From Euplotes cf. woodruffi 2 WChen-2021 (taxonomy: Eukaryota > Ciliophora > Spirotrichea > Euplotida > Euplotidae): a DNA stretch of 20,285 bases. The stretch spans positions 1 through 20,285 of the forward strand of contig JAGYYN010040156.1 in assembly GCA_021441665.1 (NCBI GenBank), given 5' to 3'. The notes under the pieces were generated by a model. The model saw only the letters and a program-made list of their open reading frames with translations. It was not told where the DNA came from and did not search any database. How positions within the stretch are numbered: the first letter of the stretch is position 1; each line of letters begins with the position of its first letter. Made by a program: the position numbers and the translations under genes. Shown piece by piece: positions 1-10,901 of the stretch.

Positions 1-911
1 AAATTCATTAGTGACTTTCATTTTAAAAACATTAGAAAGCTTAAAATTAGAAATATGAAAGGAGCAATTGATGAAATGCAACATATAGTAGCTGAAAACA
101 AACGACTGGATGCTATTGACATTATGAACTGACTCATATATAAAAGTAAGGTCACCCCAGGACACTGGAATCAAATTACATAGTTGATTAAGTATCTTAT
201 GGAATCCACTGTAAGTCTTTATCTGTGATGATGACCAAGAATACGAACCGAATCATTAAGTGAATAGAGCTAATGACAGAGCTCACCACTTTACTAATTA
301 CACTGTGGTAGCCTAAGAAACTAAGGACAGTAATTAACTGTAGCGAATGATGATGCATAAAGAGTCTAAACTTCTGCAAACTATCAAGCAATATTAAATG
401 GATCAGGCTTAGTGCGTTAAACTTGAAAGATAGTGATTTAGCTAAAATATCTATATCTAAAAACCTCAGCAATCTTGAGTATCTTGACTTGAAGTACAAC
501 TCAATTACTGTGAGAGGTGCTCGGGATCTGATCCAGAGTAAAGTTTTATCAGGATCCAATCACACTTTTATACATAAAATAGTTAATTCCCCATATAACA
601 TATTAAAATCATAGCTCCCCGAAGTTTTTAACAACTCGTTAAAAACACTGATTCTTGAGAACTCATTTATCGAAACAGAAATTGGTGAGTTATTGGGATA
701 TAACCAACTTGAGCAGCTGCACGAGCTATCTCTCGCTTACTGCAGCCATTGTTACTATGACAGGTATAACCCTCTGTTTCAGCACATTAGTATATTTAAC
801 AGAATCAAAGGACAAGTTAAATTCGATGATTTTGTAACAGATCTTATTGGTTACCGATCACTGAGCCTCATTCACGTCTATTACAAGAAATGCGAGTACT
901 ATGACGACTAA
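1..911 (+). CDS. Leucine-rich-repeat protein, 3' part (gene A)
   Basis: The gene enters from the left edge already in frame (first codon at base 1) and ends at TAA 909-911. The product is leucine-rich: LEYLDLKYNSI (near 476-508) and LKTLILENS (near 639-665) are typical LRR strands, about 26 residues apart once the intervening insert is removed. The frame is broken and is best explained by introns at 151-183 (33 nt, weak GTCACC donor), 211-311 (101 nt, GTAAGT donor) and 538-624 (87 nt, GTAAAG donor); removing all three leaves 229 whole codons plus the stop. A TAG at 612-614 then lies inside the third intron. TGA at 127-129 and three more at 348-353 and nearby read as Cys. The protein resembles gene D in its C-terminal LRR layout. 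The partner of the repeats is unknown. The family call is fairly safe; the splice sites are tentative. Confidence 0.6.
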
Positions 912-1045
912 TTAGTAATAATACTTCAATAAATACTGAATTTAGCTTATTATAAATCAACATATTTCTGACTGTTATAAATACACATAATCTATAATTC
1001 TAGTTGAAGCCAATATCGATTTTAATGTAATTGAAAATAACACAA
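912..1045. other. Convergent AT-rich spacer between genes A and B
   Basis: This short spacer separates two genes that end towards each other. It holds AATTGAAAAT at 1029-1038, which fits the Euplotes breakage-site consensus HATTGAAaHH as I recall it. If gene B shifts frame at its last stop, its coding region would extend leftward to 1000 and include this site. No RNA gene is visible. Confidence 0.4.
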
Positions 1046-4000
1046 TTATTTATTTTTGTGGTTTGTTAAATGCCTCTTTTTACCTGTTCTAATTAACTTC
1101 CTTCGTGATACATAATGAGGTCTCGAGTCGCTATTTTCTTCAGACTTGACTCGCATGTGATTCGAGATCAGCTCCTTCCGCGTTTTCATTGGCTCGCCTT
1201 CAAACTGAAGAAGGATTTTGTTATACCTGAAGCTTTTATTTGGAGAGTACTTGTTCATCATGTGGACTGGAGAGCATTCCACTGGATTCAGCTCGCTTTG
1301 ATATAACGTCGGAATCTTCATTTCTTTTAGAGGCGAGTCTAGCGATTCTTTGATAAAAGTTTCAACGTTGCTGTTTAGCTCCCTTAGCTCCTCATTTTCA
1401 TTATTGCTTAACTGACCGTTGTATCCAGTTTCCTAAACGATTTATAAATTTTAGATTAAAGTGAGAAATTGTTAGAATAACAGTCAAATAAGAGGAAGTA
1501 AAAACTTACCGATCGTTCGACATATTGCTTGCTCTCAAGAATCATTTTGTCTAAGTTAACTACATTATTTTATCGGGTCTTCAAGTTGTTTGCTTCATTC
1601 GATTTTTAGAAGATTTTGTTTTTCTTTTGCTTCTTGTTCAAGCTTCTTAGCAAAACTTTCATATCCGTTATGCTTGTCATGAGTCACTGCTTGAAGCACA
1701 AGCTGCGACCTCATGTCGATATTATCATCGTCAATATTTGTGTCGATCTTTGCATCGTGGGTTAGATCGACATTTGCTAAAATATAAATTAGTGCACATT
1801 GTAAACTTACGAATTTTCGAGTTCATTAATGCAGCTCTACAGTCAACTTTTATAGCAGAATCTCGACTTTTGTTTCTGTCGTCAGAATAGTCAGTGTATC
1901 AGTCTGAGCCTCGATAATGTGGTTTTTTGTTATACATTTTACTATTTTTGGAAACCCTTTCCACATAGACTTTGTTTTCGACAATTGGTAATGGATTTAT
2001 TCTATTAACGAGATCGTTGAGGTATTCTTTAGTGAACTCTTCGTTATAAACTATCTTTTCGTCGTGCTGCTTTCTCTCTAGCGACTGGACTTTATTATTT
2101 CGAATGTCGATGTTTTGTATTGGCTCAGTGACTCGATGGATTTGGCTCCTCTCACCGCCTTGGCTTTGTAGGCCACGACGATAGTACGACTCGTACAAGT
2201 TGTAAGCATCTTCAGACGATGCAGAGTCTATTTTGTTTAGTGGGAGCCCAATCAGCTCATGATAATTGTCATTTTTAAACGATGACTGAAGCTCTTTTTC
2301 AAGATCTTTATTGCCTTCAAGGATTAAATGATCTGTCGCAATCCACTGTTTATTTGGTTTTGTCCCAAATTATAAGTTTGCCTTTATTTATTTTTCTCAT
2401 AATCAATATCCTGCTTGTTCTCTTTCAGTGCATTGTACTTGTTTTGTACTGGTTTTGTTTTCTGTGAATATTAATACATCATTTACTTACATTTTCTTCA
2501 ACAAACTCAACAACGTAGTTATGCACAACAGGAATGTAAGACTTAGGCAGATGTTTATTTTTACTCGGCTGTGCTTCATTTTTGACAACATAAAAGTTAT
2601 CCCCAGTATCGCCGCTTTTGATTTTATAATATCCATCAGAATTATTACGAAAGTCTAGATTCTCCATTTCTGTGAAATCAATAGTCTTGCCATTTTCAGC
2701 TTTATTTTTGTTGTACCTCGACTCGCATTTATTTAATATTTTTGTCTTGTTCTGCATACGGTGTTTTTATAAATATCTTCGCTTTATTTACTTGGTTGTC
2801 TAGCTGGATCATTACTAAAATACTTACTTTTAGAGTATTTATTTTCCTCTTGCTCGCTTATAATTGCTGACAACGTGCTTTCTTTGCTATCTGAAGCTAT
2901 ATTCTTTCCGAACGTTGCCTCATAGTTCTGGTCTTTTACATTTGAGACTACTGTTTTCAAACCATTCGGCGAGAACACCTGGAAACCACCTATGACGAGG
3001 AAATTAGACACACTTTACCTTTGTCATTTCTATAGTAAGGAGCTTGTTGGATTTTCGACCTAATTTTCTCTTCAATTATTCAATTGCTTTTATTGAACTC
3101 GTCTTGGGTCTGCCTTGATTCAACACTTTTGATTAAATTCGCAGGAATCGGGTATCATTTTTCATCTGAAGGGGCGATGTGTATCTGCGACACATACAAC
3201 GGCTGATACTTGACTCCAACTGCCTTTTCATATTGATAATCTTCCTTTGGAGTCTTATTTCCTTTGAGCGTCTTTTATATACTGCTTGATATCAGGAGCG
3301 CCGTTCTGTTGGTTATAGAACTTAGTTTCAAGTTTAAATGTCGAGTTCTCCTCGTCAAATCCTAAATATTAGTTCTCAGTCGTACCATATGAAGATTCGT
3401 GTCTTATATTCATATCGTTATCATTAAACTTGCCTTTTGATTTTCAGGCTTTCTTGTAGTTGATAACATTGCCTCTTCCGAAGTCTCTTCTCAGAGGGCT
3501 TTCTTTAAGCTCTGCGAATTTTCCAAAATCTGGAGAATCTCTGAAGTTCTTAAGGACTCTTTTATCATAATTGGCTCCAGCAGTGAAGCACAGTCTTTGA
3601 GTGTTATCTGAACTTGAGGACGCCCTTCATTGGTTGCTTTTAAGCGGTTTAATAATCCTCCGTGAATGGTCATTGAGGTCCTTCGCGTTTTGCAAGTCGT
3701 CAATTGGCACTATTTGCTTTGCTTCAAGAGCTACATAGCCCCTTGTATCGTAGCTTTCCTCTTGAGAGTTCATGTTTGTTGGCTGCTTGCTGTCAGAACT
3801 GTTTTTATTTGCCTGAGGAACAGTACTATAATGCAAAAATGGATTTAAATTTGGATCTTGCTGTCGTTCATATACTTCAGTCGGAGATTTCAGCTCTTCA
3901 TCTATTTTGTAAATTATAAATATTGTTACCTCAGGGCTGTTCTTTAGCATTTCTTTTATTGTGATTCGATCGATTATTTCTTAGAGTACAGAATAGAATT

Positions 4001-5830
4001 TAAAGCCTCCTCCAATGCGCCGTTCTGTATTTAGCTTTGCATATTTTGAGACTTCCTCTTCTTCTAGTTGCTTTTGCCTGTACTTCAGGATCGCATCACT
4101 TTCATCTTTGATGTTGTCTTTTACTGAGTATTCTTTAGATGCAGGAGATGATATTCCCTGCATTCCGAAATTATTACTTCATTCAAATGTGGGCGAGTGG
4201 TTTCCCGGCTGAAATGATAGCATGTCATGTGTAAAACTATAGTCATGAGTATTCGTTGCTGCATCATTCCTTTTCATTGTTCCGTTCGGTGAAGCATTTC
4301 TTGCAGTCGCCGAGTTATCACTACTGTGCTTAAATGATTTAGTCCTCTTCTTCTCGATATTAATTCTTTTTTGAAGAACTTGGCGTTTTTGATTAAACTT
4401 GCTAACATGTTCTTCGGCATGAAGCTTATGGCCCTTCAGTCCGACTGGTTTTAAATCATCTTTTTGTTCGTCATTTTTATCGTTATCAGCTTCGGATTCT
4501 TCTCCGATTCGTTTCATTTCTTCTTCGAGTTCCTTCGCGAGTTTCATGAGTCTGAGCTCGTTCTGCATTTTCCTTTGATAAATAGCATTATGTTCAAGCA
4601 TTGAGATATTTCCTGCGTTTGATTGGAAGTCATTTGTTCCTGTATTTTAAGCGTGATTGTTACCTCGAATACTAACCTGAGCACTGAGCGGTTTGCCGTC
4701 TCCGATTCCGGAGTCATTAATCGGAGTATTCATATTTCTATAGGAATGATAGTTGGCGATTACCCTGCCGTCTTGAGCCTGCTCCTGTGCTTTGCATTTC
4801 TATGCTTCATAAAATGCGAGTCTGACCGTATCGACTTAGTCTCCAACAACTTCTGCAGCACAATCTTTTCCACTGCTTTAAGATTGAGGTTTTTAATTTC
4901 TGGGTTTAGCATTGTCGTCCGGTTGATCGGTAATATCGTATTTTTAATGTCATTACTCGACGATTCAAGATACTGCTTGTAATTGATCGGGTAGTCGGAC
5001 ATATTCTGCACATTTTGATTAATAAACTTTTCTGAATGATCTTTAGTCGACTTTCTTTTAGACAATAGCTTCTTTGGAAGAGATTTGCTGTTTAGCGATC
5101 CCCCTTCCCTCAAATACTGCTCAATTGTCTCTTGTATTTCTTTACCTTTCTTTGGCAGAATGCTATTTTTAATATACCAAGATATAGACGGGATTCTGAT
5201 TGAGTCCTTCGACTTGTAATCTTGTGCTTTTGATGATACCTGAGAGTTAAAGTCGCTCCTCTCAATCTTCGGCTGGATAACAGACCGAACTCTTCAGTTT
5301 TGAGTCACGTATTTGGCTTGGTTGACTTTATTCTGTGCATTTGAAGATATAATTTTATTCCTTTTTCTAAGTTTACGCTTTGCAGTCTTCGATTTCTTGA
5401 CTAACTCAACTTCCTTATCGAATTTATTCGTCTGATTTGCTAGGTCGGTCATGTTATTATGAAAATTGCTTGTTTTTATATCGATTAATTGCCCAGATGA
5501 TTGGTGATGGTCCTTCGCAGTAGAGTCATGGTCAGCATAGTCATCTTGCAACGGCCGCGTGAAGATGCTTTTAACTTGGTTTTTAATAACCGTTGACTTC
5601 TGTCCTGTTTGATCGATAACTTTCAGGTCATCATTATTACTTGCACTCGATCTGCCTTCTTTAAATGCCTGGCTGCTTGAGTTACCTAAATGTTAATTTT
5701 ATAAATACAGCGAGTTGTGAGAAAGAACCTTACCTCTATACTTGTTCCGATTTCCTGAGTGAGAGTGACTCATCGAAGAGGCAGACATTTGCTTTGAATT
5801 TGCTATCACGTTATCAGAAGAACACTGCAT
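1046..5830 (-). CDS. Large polar low-complexity protein, about 1485 aa (gene B)
   Basis: Starts at ATG 5830-5828 and ends at TAA 1048-1046. Nine introns fit: 5686-5733, 4738-4763, 4640-4663, 3902-3929, 3362-3385, 2990-3018, 2462-2490, 1777-1810 and 1433-1509 (48, 26, 24, 28, 24, 29, 29, 34, 77 nt), all GTA...AG. Seven in-frame stops need frameshifting: 3981-3983 (CTC TAA, net +2), and six AAA-TAA +1 sites at 3255, 2784, 2729, 2384, 2350 and 1565 (lowest base of each stop). With these, the span gives exactly 1485 codons plus stop. Several TGA codons read as Cys (for example 5294-5296 and 4164-4166). The product is rich in Ser, Asn, Lys and Glu, with short charged coiled-coil stretches (KLAKELEEEMKRIGEE near 4540; KQLEEEEVSKYAKLN near 4050) and a basic tail. 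No enzyme domain, signal peptide or membrane segment is seen. A cytoskeletal or scaffold role is only a guess. Confidence 0.8.
1777..1810 (-). other. 34-nt intron in gene B
   Basis: GTAAGT donor, CACTAAT branch-like motif and TTTTAG acceptor. It joins two long open stretches in frame (C|CA, Pro). This is among the most canonical introns in the window. Confidence 0.85.
2990..3018 (-). other. 29-nt intron in gene B
   Basis: GTAAAG donor, internal TCTAAT and CATAG acceptor. Splicing joins ...NDK to GGFQVF... in frame through a split Gly codon. It shows the common pattern of this locus: GTA donor, CTAAT-like branch site about 10-15 nt from the end, and a TAG or CAG acceptor. Confidence 0.8.
3362..3385 (-). 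other. 24-nt intron in gene B
   Basis: One of the smallest introns here. It has a GTAC donor, CTAAT as a likely branch site and a TTTAG acceptor. An in-frame TAA lies inside it, and because its length is a multiple of three the frame is the same on both sides. Splicing makes a Gly codon (G|GA). Without splicing, a stop would interrupt coding sequence that continues in the same frame. Confidence 0.8.
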
Positions 5831-6002
5831 TTCTAATGAGAATTTGAATCAAATTAAATTTATAATAAATAATTTATCTTTAGCTTAGTTCAATAAAATA
5901 CATTTCACTTACACAACCTGATATGGAGATTTTTAGCGAAGTCAGCTAACACTTTTGCAATTGAAGTATTATATAATTTAAGAAATAATCTAAACTGAAG
6001 TA
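5831..6002. other. Divergent AT-rich intergenic region (B and C promoters)
   Basis: This gap between two divergent start codons must hold both promoters. A TATATAA-like stretch lies near 5970-5978, upstream of gene C. AATTGAAGTA at 5959-5968 differs from the Euplotes breakage consensus at one preferred position. No other element is clear. Confidence 0.4.
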
Positions 6003-9000
6003 ATGGACGAGTCAAGTTATAATAATGAGCAGACGCAAATGCAAGACTGTGATAACTTTTATCTCTTTTTAGTACAACAAAATAAATTTGTCGAGGTAAA
6101 ATCAGTAAAATATCAATTTTAATATGATTAATTTACTCATTTACTTTAATTTTTGATTATATACCTGATGTTCAATTATTTCAAAATAAATAAATAAAAT
6201 ATGAAATAGTTTGTATATCATAAGCCTTCAATTTAAATAAGGCAAAGTTGGAGCTAATATTCAATAGACCAAGAAATCAAAGTCAAAGAGCATTAAGTTC
6301 GTGAATGCATTACTCAGCAAAATTGCACTTCCTCCCCGATGGAAATAAAACCGAGCAATTTGATGCAGATTTACCAAGCGACAGCCTCAAAGCTTGTTAC
6401 ATATTTGAAGACAGTCGAGGATCAAAACAAAAATATTCATTTCATCCAGCTTTCTATATATTCAAGCGGATTTTGCTTTTGATGCAAGAATACGAAAAGA
6501 AAAACAACTTCAAGTTTACCGATAAAGAGCGGATGTTTGTGCTCGAAACCGCAGCTGATAACTTTCAAACTCTCGAGTCGGATTGCTTCCAAATCGACAG
6601 CAATAGCTACTGTGAAAATCCTAACGATGAAACTAAAAAGCTAGTTATGAAGATCATTCCGAATATTGAGCGAATAAAAGAATCGAAATCATTAGTTTTT
6701 CATAATAAGGAGTCTGATCATATTCAGGATTACAATACGAATACTGCAAAGGCTAATAGCAAGATGCATTCTAATGGAAGCAAAGTTCTTGATCCGTTGT
6801 GTGAGAACGTCAACTCAGCATCTTCAGCGTTTGAATGCTACTCAACCAACTCAAAGACCTCCCCCAGTGAGAAGTAACAACGAGATGAAGATGCATCAGA
6901 ATAGTGGGTCTTGAGAGCCTAAACAGATAAATAGTATGAAGCAGTACTACTTCACAAGTAGGAATTTCTTTAAGAACAGAAATGACTCGAGTGGCAGCAA
7001 CCCAGCTAATGAAAGGTTTAATAAAGAATCGCAATAAACGGATTGTTTAAGATCACTGAAGACGAAGGAATAAACGAATATGATGACTCTGATGACGAAT
7101 CACAGGAAGTCACCAAGCACCATTATAAAATCAAGATGAGTAAGGAAAAACGAACTGCAAATGCCGAAGACTACTCTTCAAGTAGAGAAAGAGGATCCAG
7201 TAATATTCGAATTTCGAATACTAAGATCGACCCTTTTGTGAAATCTACTCAAAATAGCAGGATTAAAAGTAAAGACATTCAATTCTCGTACAATACTCAA
7301 TACGGAGGATTTGGAAATTTTAGCTCTTCGAAAATCGGCCAGTATAATAATGGCTATAATTACGTAAGCGATATCAATTCAAGTTTTAATAAAAAGCAAA
7401 ATTCCTCTTCACTTCAAAGAATTGAACAGTCGAGCAAATTCGATAATCTTGGATTTCATAATATCAACAAGCACAACTCAACGTTTTCGCAGCAAGAAGG
7501 CAACAGTAACGAGCCGAATTTCGGAGGTAAAAAGAAGACATCAGCGATGGAGGTCATGGAGTTCGCAAAGATGTTCAAGCACAAAGGCGCTGAATCTCCT
7601 GACTACAGCAACAGCTCTCTTGGCTATATCTACAACAACCAAATTAGAGGATCAGAGATTTCAAGTTCTGGGAATAACCTGAAGTACACAAACCTGAAGA
7701 ACTACAACTGAATAAAAGAGCAAATTGGCGACAACTCAGGAAACTATCAAAATTATGGTAGACTCGGTGTCAGAGGAGGAAAGCAAGACTTTGACTCTAG
7801 TTTTCAAGACCGGAGTTGTAACCAAGATCTTGCAGGCGACCAGTCGTATTTTGATAGGTACCCATTAGCTATTTTGATTTTGTACTGAAATCGGTTTTAA
7901 TTTTAGACTTATTACAACTACAACTGTCATCAGTTTTAGTTTTTGTGTCAGTTTTCCATTAGATTTTGCATACTTATATTCAACGATTACAAATGACGCA
8001 GCTATGATAAATAATACATAGGCCGATAACAAGAGGAAAGCCAAGACGTCCTGCCTCTCGACAAGTTCGACTAAATAATCGAGTCAAGGGACTTCGAGGA
8101 ATCGACCTTGATTCACATCGAGAAATGGGGGAACTTGGGGACTGAGAGCCGCCAGTCCAACCAAAAATCAGTCTTATGAGAATTCAAAAAGTCATACCTG
8201 AAAGTGCGATTAATAAAAGCATTCTCGAAGATGTCTCTGCGTTCAACAATGAAAGTAAAGAATATAATGAAAACGTGGTAGATAAAAATAAGTCACTGAG
8301 AGACTCAAATTGCTTCGACCCGATATAGTCGTGAATAAATCGATTAATTTTAACCGCAAGAACTCAAATGGATGCAAAGAGCACAAAAACAAAAGTATTT
8401 CAAATAAGCATGCAGTTATTGGCGAACTGAACCGAAGTATTGAGTCAACTTCAAGCAAAGATAAATAGAGACTCATCGATTAGCGAACATATCAATAACT
8501 TAAAGAATATTGAAAAGATGAAGGGAAAAATTAGTGTTTTTAAAGACTCTAAAGGACTCAAGATTGCTAAGAAAAACATCAACAATATATCGGATAATTC
8601 ATTTTCAGCTAAAGAACGCGAACTTTATGGGGGTAATAATATTGGCTCCTCTGAGAGCTTCGTGTATTCAACTCAGGACACAAAAGAAAATAAGTTTGAC
8701 GGAGGCAGGTTCAATCAAAAATAGACACTCAAATAAAGTCGAACATTCAGTTAAGGATTCAAGAACAGATTTTGACTCGTCAATATCTCAAGCTATGAAA
8801 AGGACTAATGGATTTAGCAAGTTTAAATCGTCAAAGGAAGAAAGTTCAAATAGCAATAACATGCTTTACATTCGAAATGAAGATGCAAAGTACAACAGGT
8901 ACTTTTAGCAACTAAAACCTTCTTTACTTTGAAAACTATTTAAAACAGTTCAGGTTGATTTTTAGCTTCTAGGGGTGAAAAGAAATTTGAAGAATACCAC

Positions 9001-9325
9001 CATCGAAAATAGCTCTCGCAATGGAACGCAAGAAAAACACAAAATAAATTACTCGACTGGGCAATACATCAGAAGCGACTCATCAATTTTTGTGAATAAT
9101 CTATCGAACAAAGGTCTTAATGCAAACAGTTTAAGCAGCAAGTCAAAAATAATTCAGCCGAATGAAAGAAATCCAAATGAAGAGCAACTTGACTTACCTA
9201 AGTCTCGGAATAAAAACAACGTGGGGAGAACAAACGGGACTGAGCATATAGCATTTGCTGATTCGCAGCAATCCTCATCGAGCTTCATTGGGTTCAAAAC
9301 GCTATATTCAACAAATTATATTTAA
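6003..9325 (+). CDS. Ser/Asn/Lys-rich protein of unknown function, about 975 aa (gene C)
   Basis: Starts at ATG 6003, with the first exon ending at 6095. An intron at 6096-6241 (146 nt) joins ...QNKFVE to AKLELIF in frame. A second intron at 7858-8021 (164 nt, GTACCC donor, ACATAG acceptor) rebuilds an Arg codon. A third begins at 8899 and ends at 8982, or at 8965 followed by a further shift at TTC-TAG 8970-8972. In-frame stops needing shifts: AAG-TAA 6875, CAA-TAA 7035 (net +2), ATA-TAG 8326 (net +2), AAA-TAG 8466, AAA-TAG 8722. Either third-intron choice gives whole codons (973 or 978 aa). Alternatives exist: a 31-nt intron 6874-6904 instead of the first shift, and a 23-nt intron 8278-8300 instead of the third. 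The first 190 residues look folded, with an amphipathic segment KRILLLMQEYEKK; the rest is polar and probably disordered. TGA reads as Cys at 7709-7711. Final stop ATT-TAA. Confidence 0.75.
6096..6241 (+). other. 146-nt intron 1 of gene C
   Basis: GTAAAA donor directly after a Glu codon and AATAAG acceptor directly before GCA AAG TTG. It is very AT-rich with stops in all frames. Both exon ends are at codon boundaries, and the downstream frame is open from the acceptor onward. Confidence 0.75.
7858..8021 (+). other. 164-nt intron 2 of gene C
   Basis: Begins GTACCC and ends ACATAG. It is T-rich, unlike the flanking exons, and joins SYFDR to PITRGKPRR through a split Arg codon. The downstream exon is open until ATA-TAG at 8326. 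Confidence 0.8.
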
Positions 9326-9341
9326 AATGCTAAGTTCAATT

Positions 9342-9359
9342 GCTGTGAGTGATCACAGC
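9342..9359 (+). other. 7-bp hairpin followed by T run in the C-D spacer
   Basis: GCTGTGA (9342-9348) and TCACAGC (9353-9359) form a perfect 7-bp stem with a GTGA loop, followed by a T-rich run. It lies 17 bases after the stop of gene C and 42 before the ATG of gene D. It could act in 3'-end formation or as a protein-binding palindrome; the sequence does not decide. Confidence 0.4.
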
Positions 9360-9400
9360 TGTTTTTAAGTTTGATTTGGTATTATATAATAATATTTATT

Positions 9401-10606
9401 ATGAAAACGATCAGCAATACTTCGAATAGCCACCACCACGAGGAAACTAGCGTAGAGATGCTATGTCCAGTTGAAAAGGTTAAAAATAGCGAGTCCGTCA
9501 AAAATATCGACAGACGGGCAAATGATTTATTGGTCCAGACTATATGCAAAACCACGAATACTAAGGAAGAAAGCTCAGAAGTTGCATCGGGCACCGGAAC
9601 GCCTGAACATCAATCTTCGTTTATCAGCTCGCATCCATCTGAGAGCTCGTCTTCTTATTCGCAAGAAGAAGTGAAGTCAAAGGAATTCAGTTCATTGCTG
9701 TATTTGTCAAAGAGGCTCAACGAGCAGAATAAAAACGAGGAATATTCGAATATCAGTAAGGATATTGAACTTGAAGCCAAGGAAGCAATGAAATACACAC
9801 TTAATACAGCTCAACTTGACGCTGAGAAATTATCACACTTTGAAGAAATGGGCATCGAAGAAGCACTTGGATTTATCGCAACTAGGACTCAAAGCGACTG
9901 TTATACAGACTTCTTGGAATTCAACGAAAATCAATTTGAATGTATTGGGGCTCTAAAATATATTCATAAAAAGTTAACGAATAAATCACTAGTCGTTGAT
10001 AAAAATGATAACATTTTCCTTTCGATAAATTTGGAAAATGAAGAAGATCGAGAGCTTATCATAACCCTATCAAAAATTAAACTTCCGGAGTTGTACTGCC
10101 TCAAAATCGAAAACTTTTACGAAGCTGACGAGGACCTCGAGAACTTCATCGAAAACTCAATAAAGTCAGTAAGGAACTTTATGTTCTTCAGTGAATCATT
10201 CTGCGTCGATTTGCACGACTATCTGGAGAAGATCTTGAAGATTCCATTTGTCAAGCATCTCCACCTTCGAGGATTCATGATAGACTCAGATGACAATCAG
10301 AGCCTGTTAAGCTCTTGCTGCATCGAGGCGATCACATTCGTCTCATGCAACCTCTGCATCGAAGAAGACTTCGCCATCAAGCACAGACAGTATTATAAAG
10401 ACAGGCTGTGTTCTCCGATCCTGTCTAAAATTGAGCTTATTGATAACGAAATTGATGCTGAAACGATGGGATACTTGCTAAATGCAATCAACAAGTCAAA
10501 GTTAAAAGACAGCCTGAAGCAAATAGTCATCAAAAAATGATTATTAACTTGTGAAGAGGTCCAGAGCAGCGCCAGCGCTCTCGGACTGAATATCCAAGTC
10601 ATCTAA
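9401..10606 (+). CDS. LRR-like protein, 401 aa (gene D)
   Basis: ATG at 9401 is the first in-frame ATG after an AT-rich leader; stop TAA 10604-10606. The reading frame is uninterrupted: no intron and no shift. TGA 10538-10540 reads as Cys, which adds a natural 22-residue C-terminus that a standard-code reading would cut off. The first 100 or so residues are acidic and Ser-rich (HHHEE near the start; SSHPSESSSSYSQEE). The C-terminal half, about residues 215-390, carries regularly spaced hydrophobic strands typical of divergent LRRs: LPELYCLKIENF, VKHLHLRGFMI, CIEAITFVSCNL, LSKIELIDNEI. The last strands have the LxxLxLxxN look of ribonuclease-inhibitor-type repeats. It resembles gene A, 8.5 kb away, so the two may be paralogues. 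Function is unknown; protein-protein binding is the usual LRR role. Confidence 0.85.
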
Positions 10607-10649
10607 TCTTATTTTTAACCTAATAACTAAATTCGAATAAGTCCTGTTT

Positions 10650-10841
10650 TTATATATTCAGATCGTGTGATTTGGATTTCTTTGATTTATTTGAACTCAA
10701 AATTTTGAAAACTGTAAAACCATAAGTTTTTATTATGATAATCAGTGGCCGGTTGGCGACTACCTCAGTGCATTTATAAAAACTCAGGCAATGCGCAAAA
10801 GCAATAAACCCGGCCGTTGTAAGTTTCAATTTGGTGCACAT
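10650..10841 (-). CDS. Doubtful small ORF, 63 aa
   Basis: ATG to TAA with no interruption; the product has a hydrophobic middle (LIIIIKTYGFTVFKI) and a lysine-rich end. The DNA is less AT-rich than its surroundings, but the same stretch also forms a strong hairpin, so composition alone does not argue for coding. No family is recognised. Confidence 0.2.
   Translation of the reverse strand: MCTKLKLTTAGFIAFAHCLSFYKCTEVVANRPLIIIIKTYGFTVFKILSSNKSKKSKSHDLNI
10747..10815 (+). ncRNA. Possible structured RNA (nested hairpins)
   Basis: Outer stem GGCCGG (10747-10752) pairs with CCGGCC (10810-10815) and extends by two A-T pairs past one bulged C. Inner stem GTGCATT (10768-10774) pairs with AATGCGC (10790-10796), including one G-T wobble, around a 15-nt loop. 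In DNA this AT-rich, a nested pair of GC-containing stems stands out. It is not a tRNA: there is no clover-leaf and no T-arm consensus. The identity is unknown. Confidence 0.25.
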
Positions 10842-10901
10842 CAAAAGTAACTGTATCAGAATTGTATTTTATTTTGTTCGAACGTAAATTTAAAAAGATT
10901 C

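Noticed and set aside
197-559. 120-aa ORF on the minus strand
   Set aside because: It is antisense to the LRR exons of gene A, which have clear repeat structure in the + frame; its hydrophobic make-up is typical of a shadow.
538-614. TA-bounded eliminated sequence in gene A
   Set aside because: Removing a TA-to-TA segment (73 nt) does not restore the frame, while an intron at 538-624 does.
1115-1306. 63-aa + strand ORF
   Set aside because: Antisense to the last exon of gene B, which fits the whole-codon model.
7422-7682. 86-aa + ORF overlapping gene C
   Set aside because: Repeated Thr/Ser runs come from reading Asn/Ser codons of gene C out of frame.
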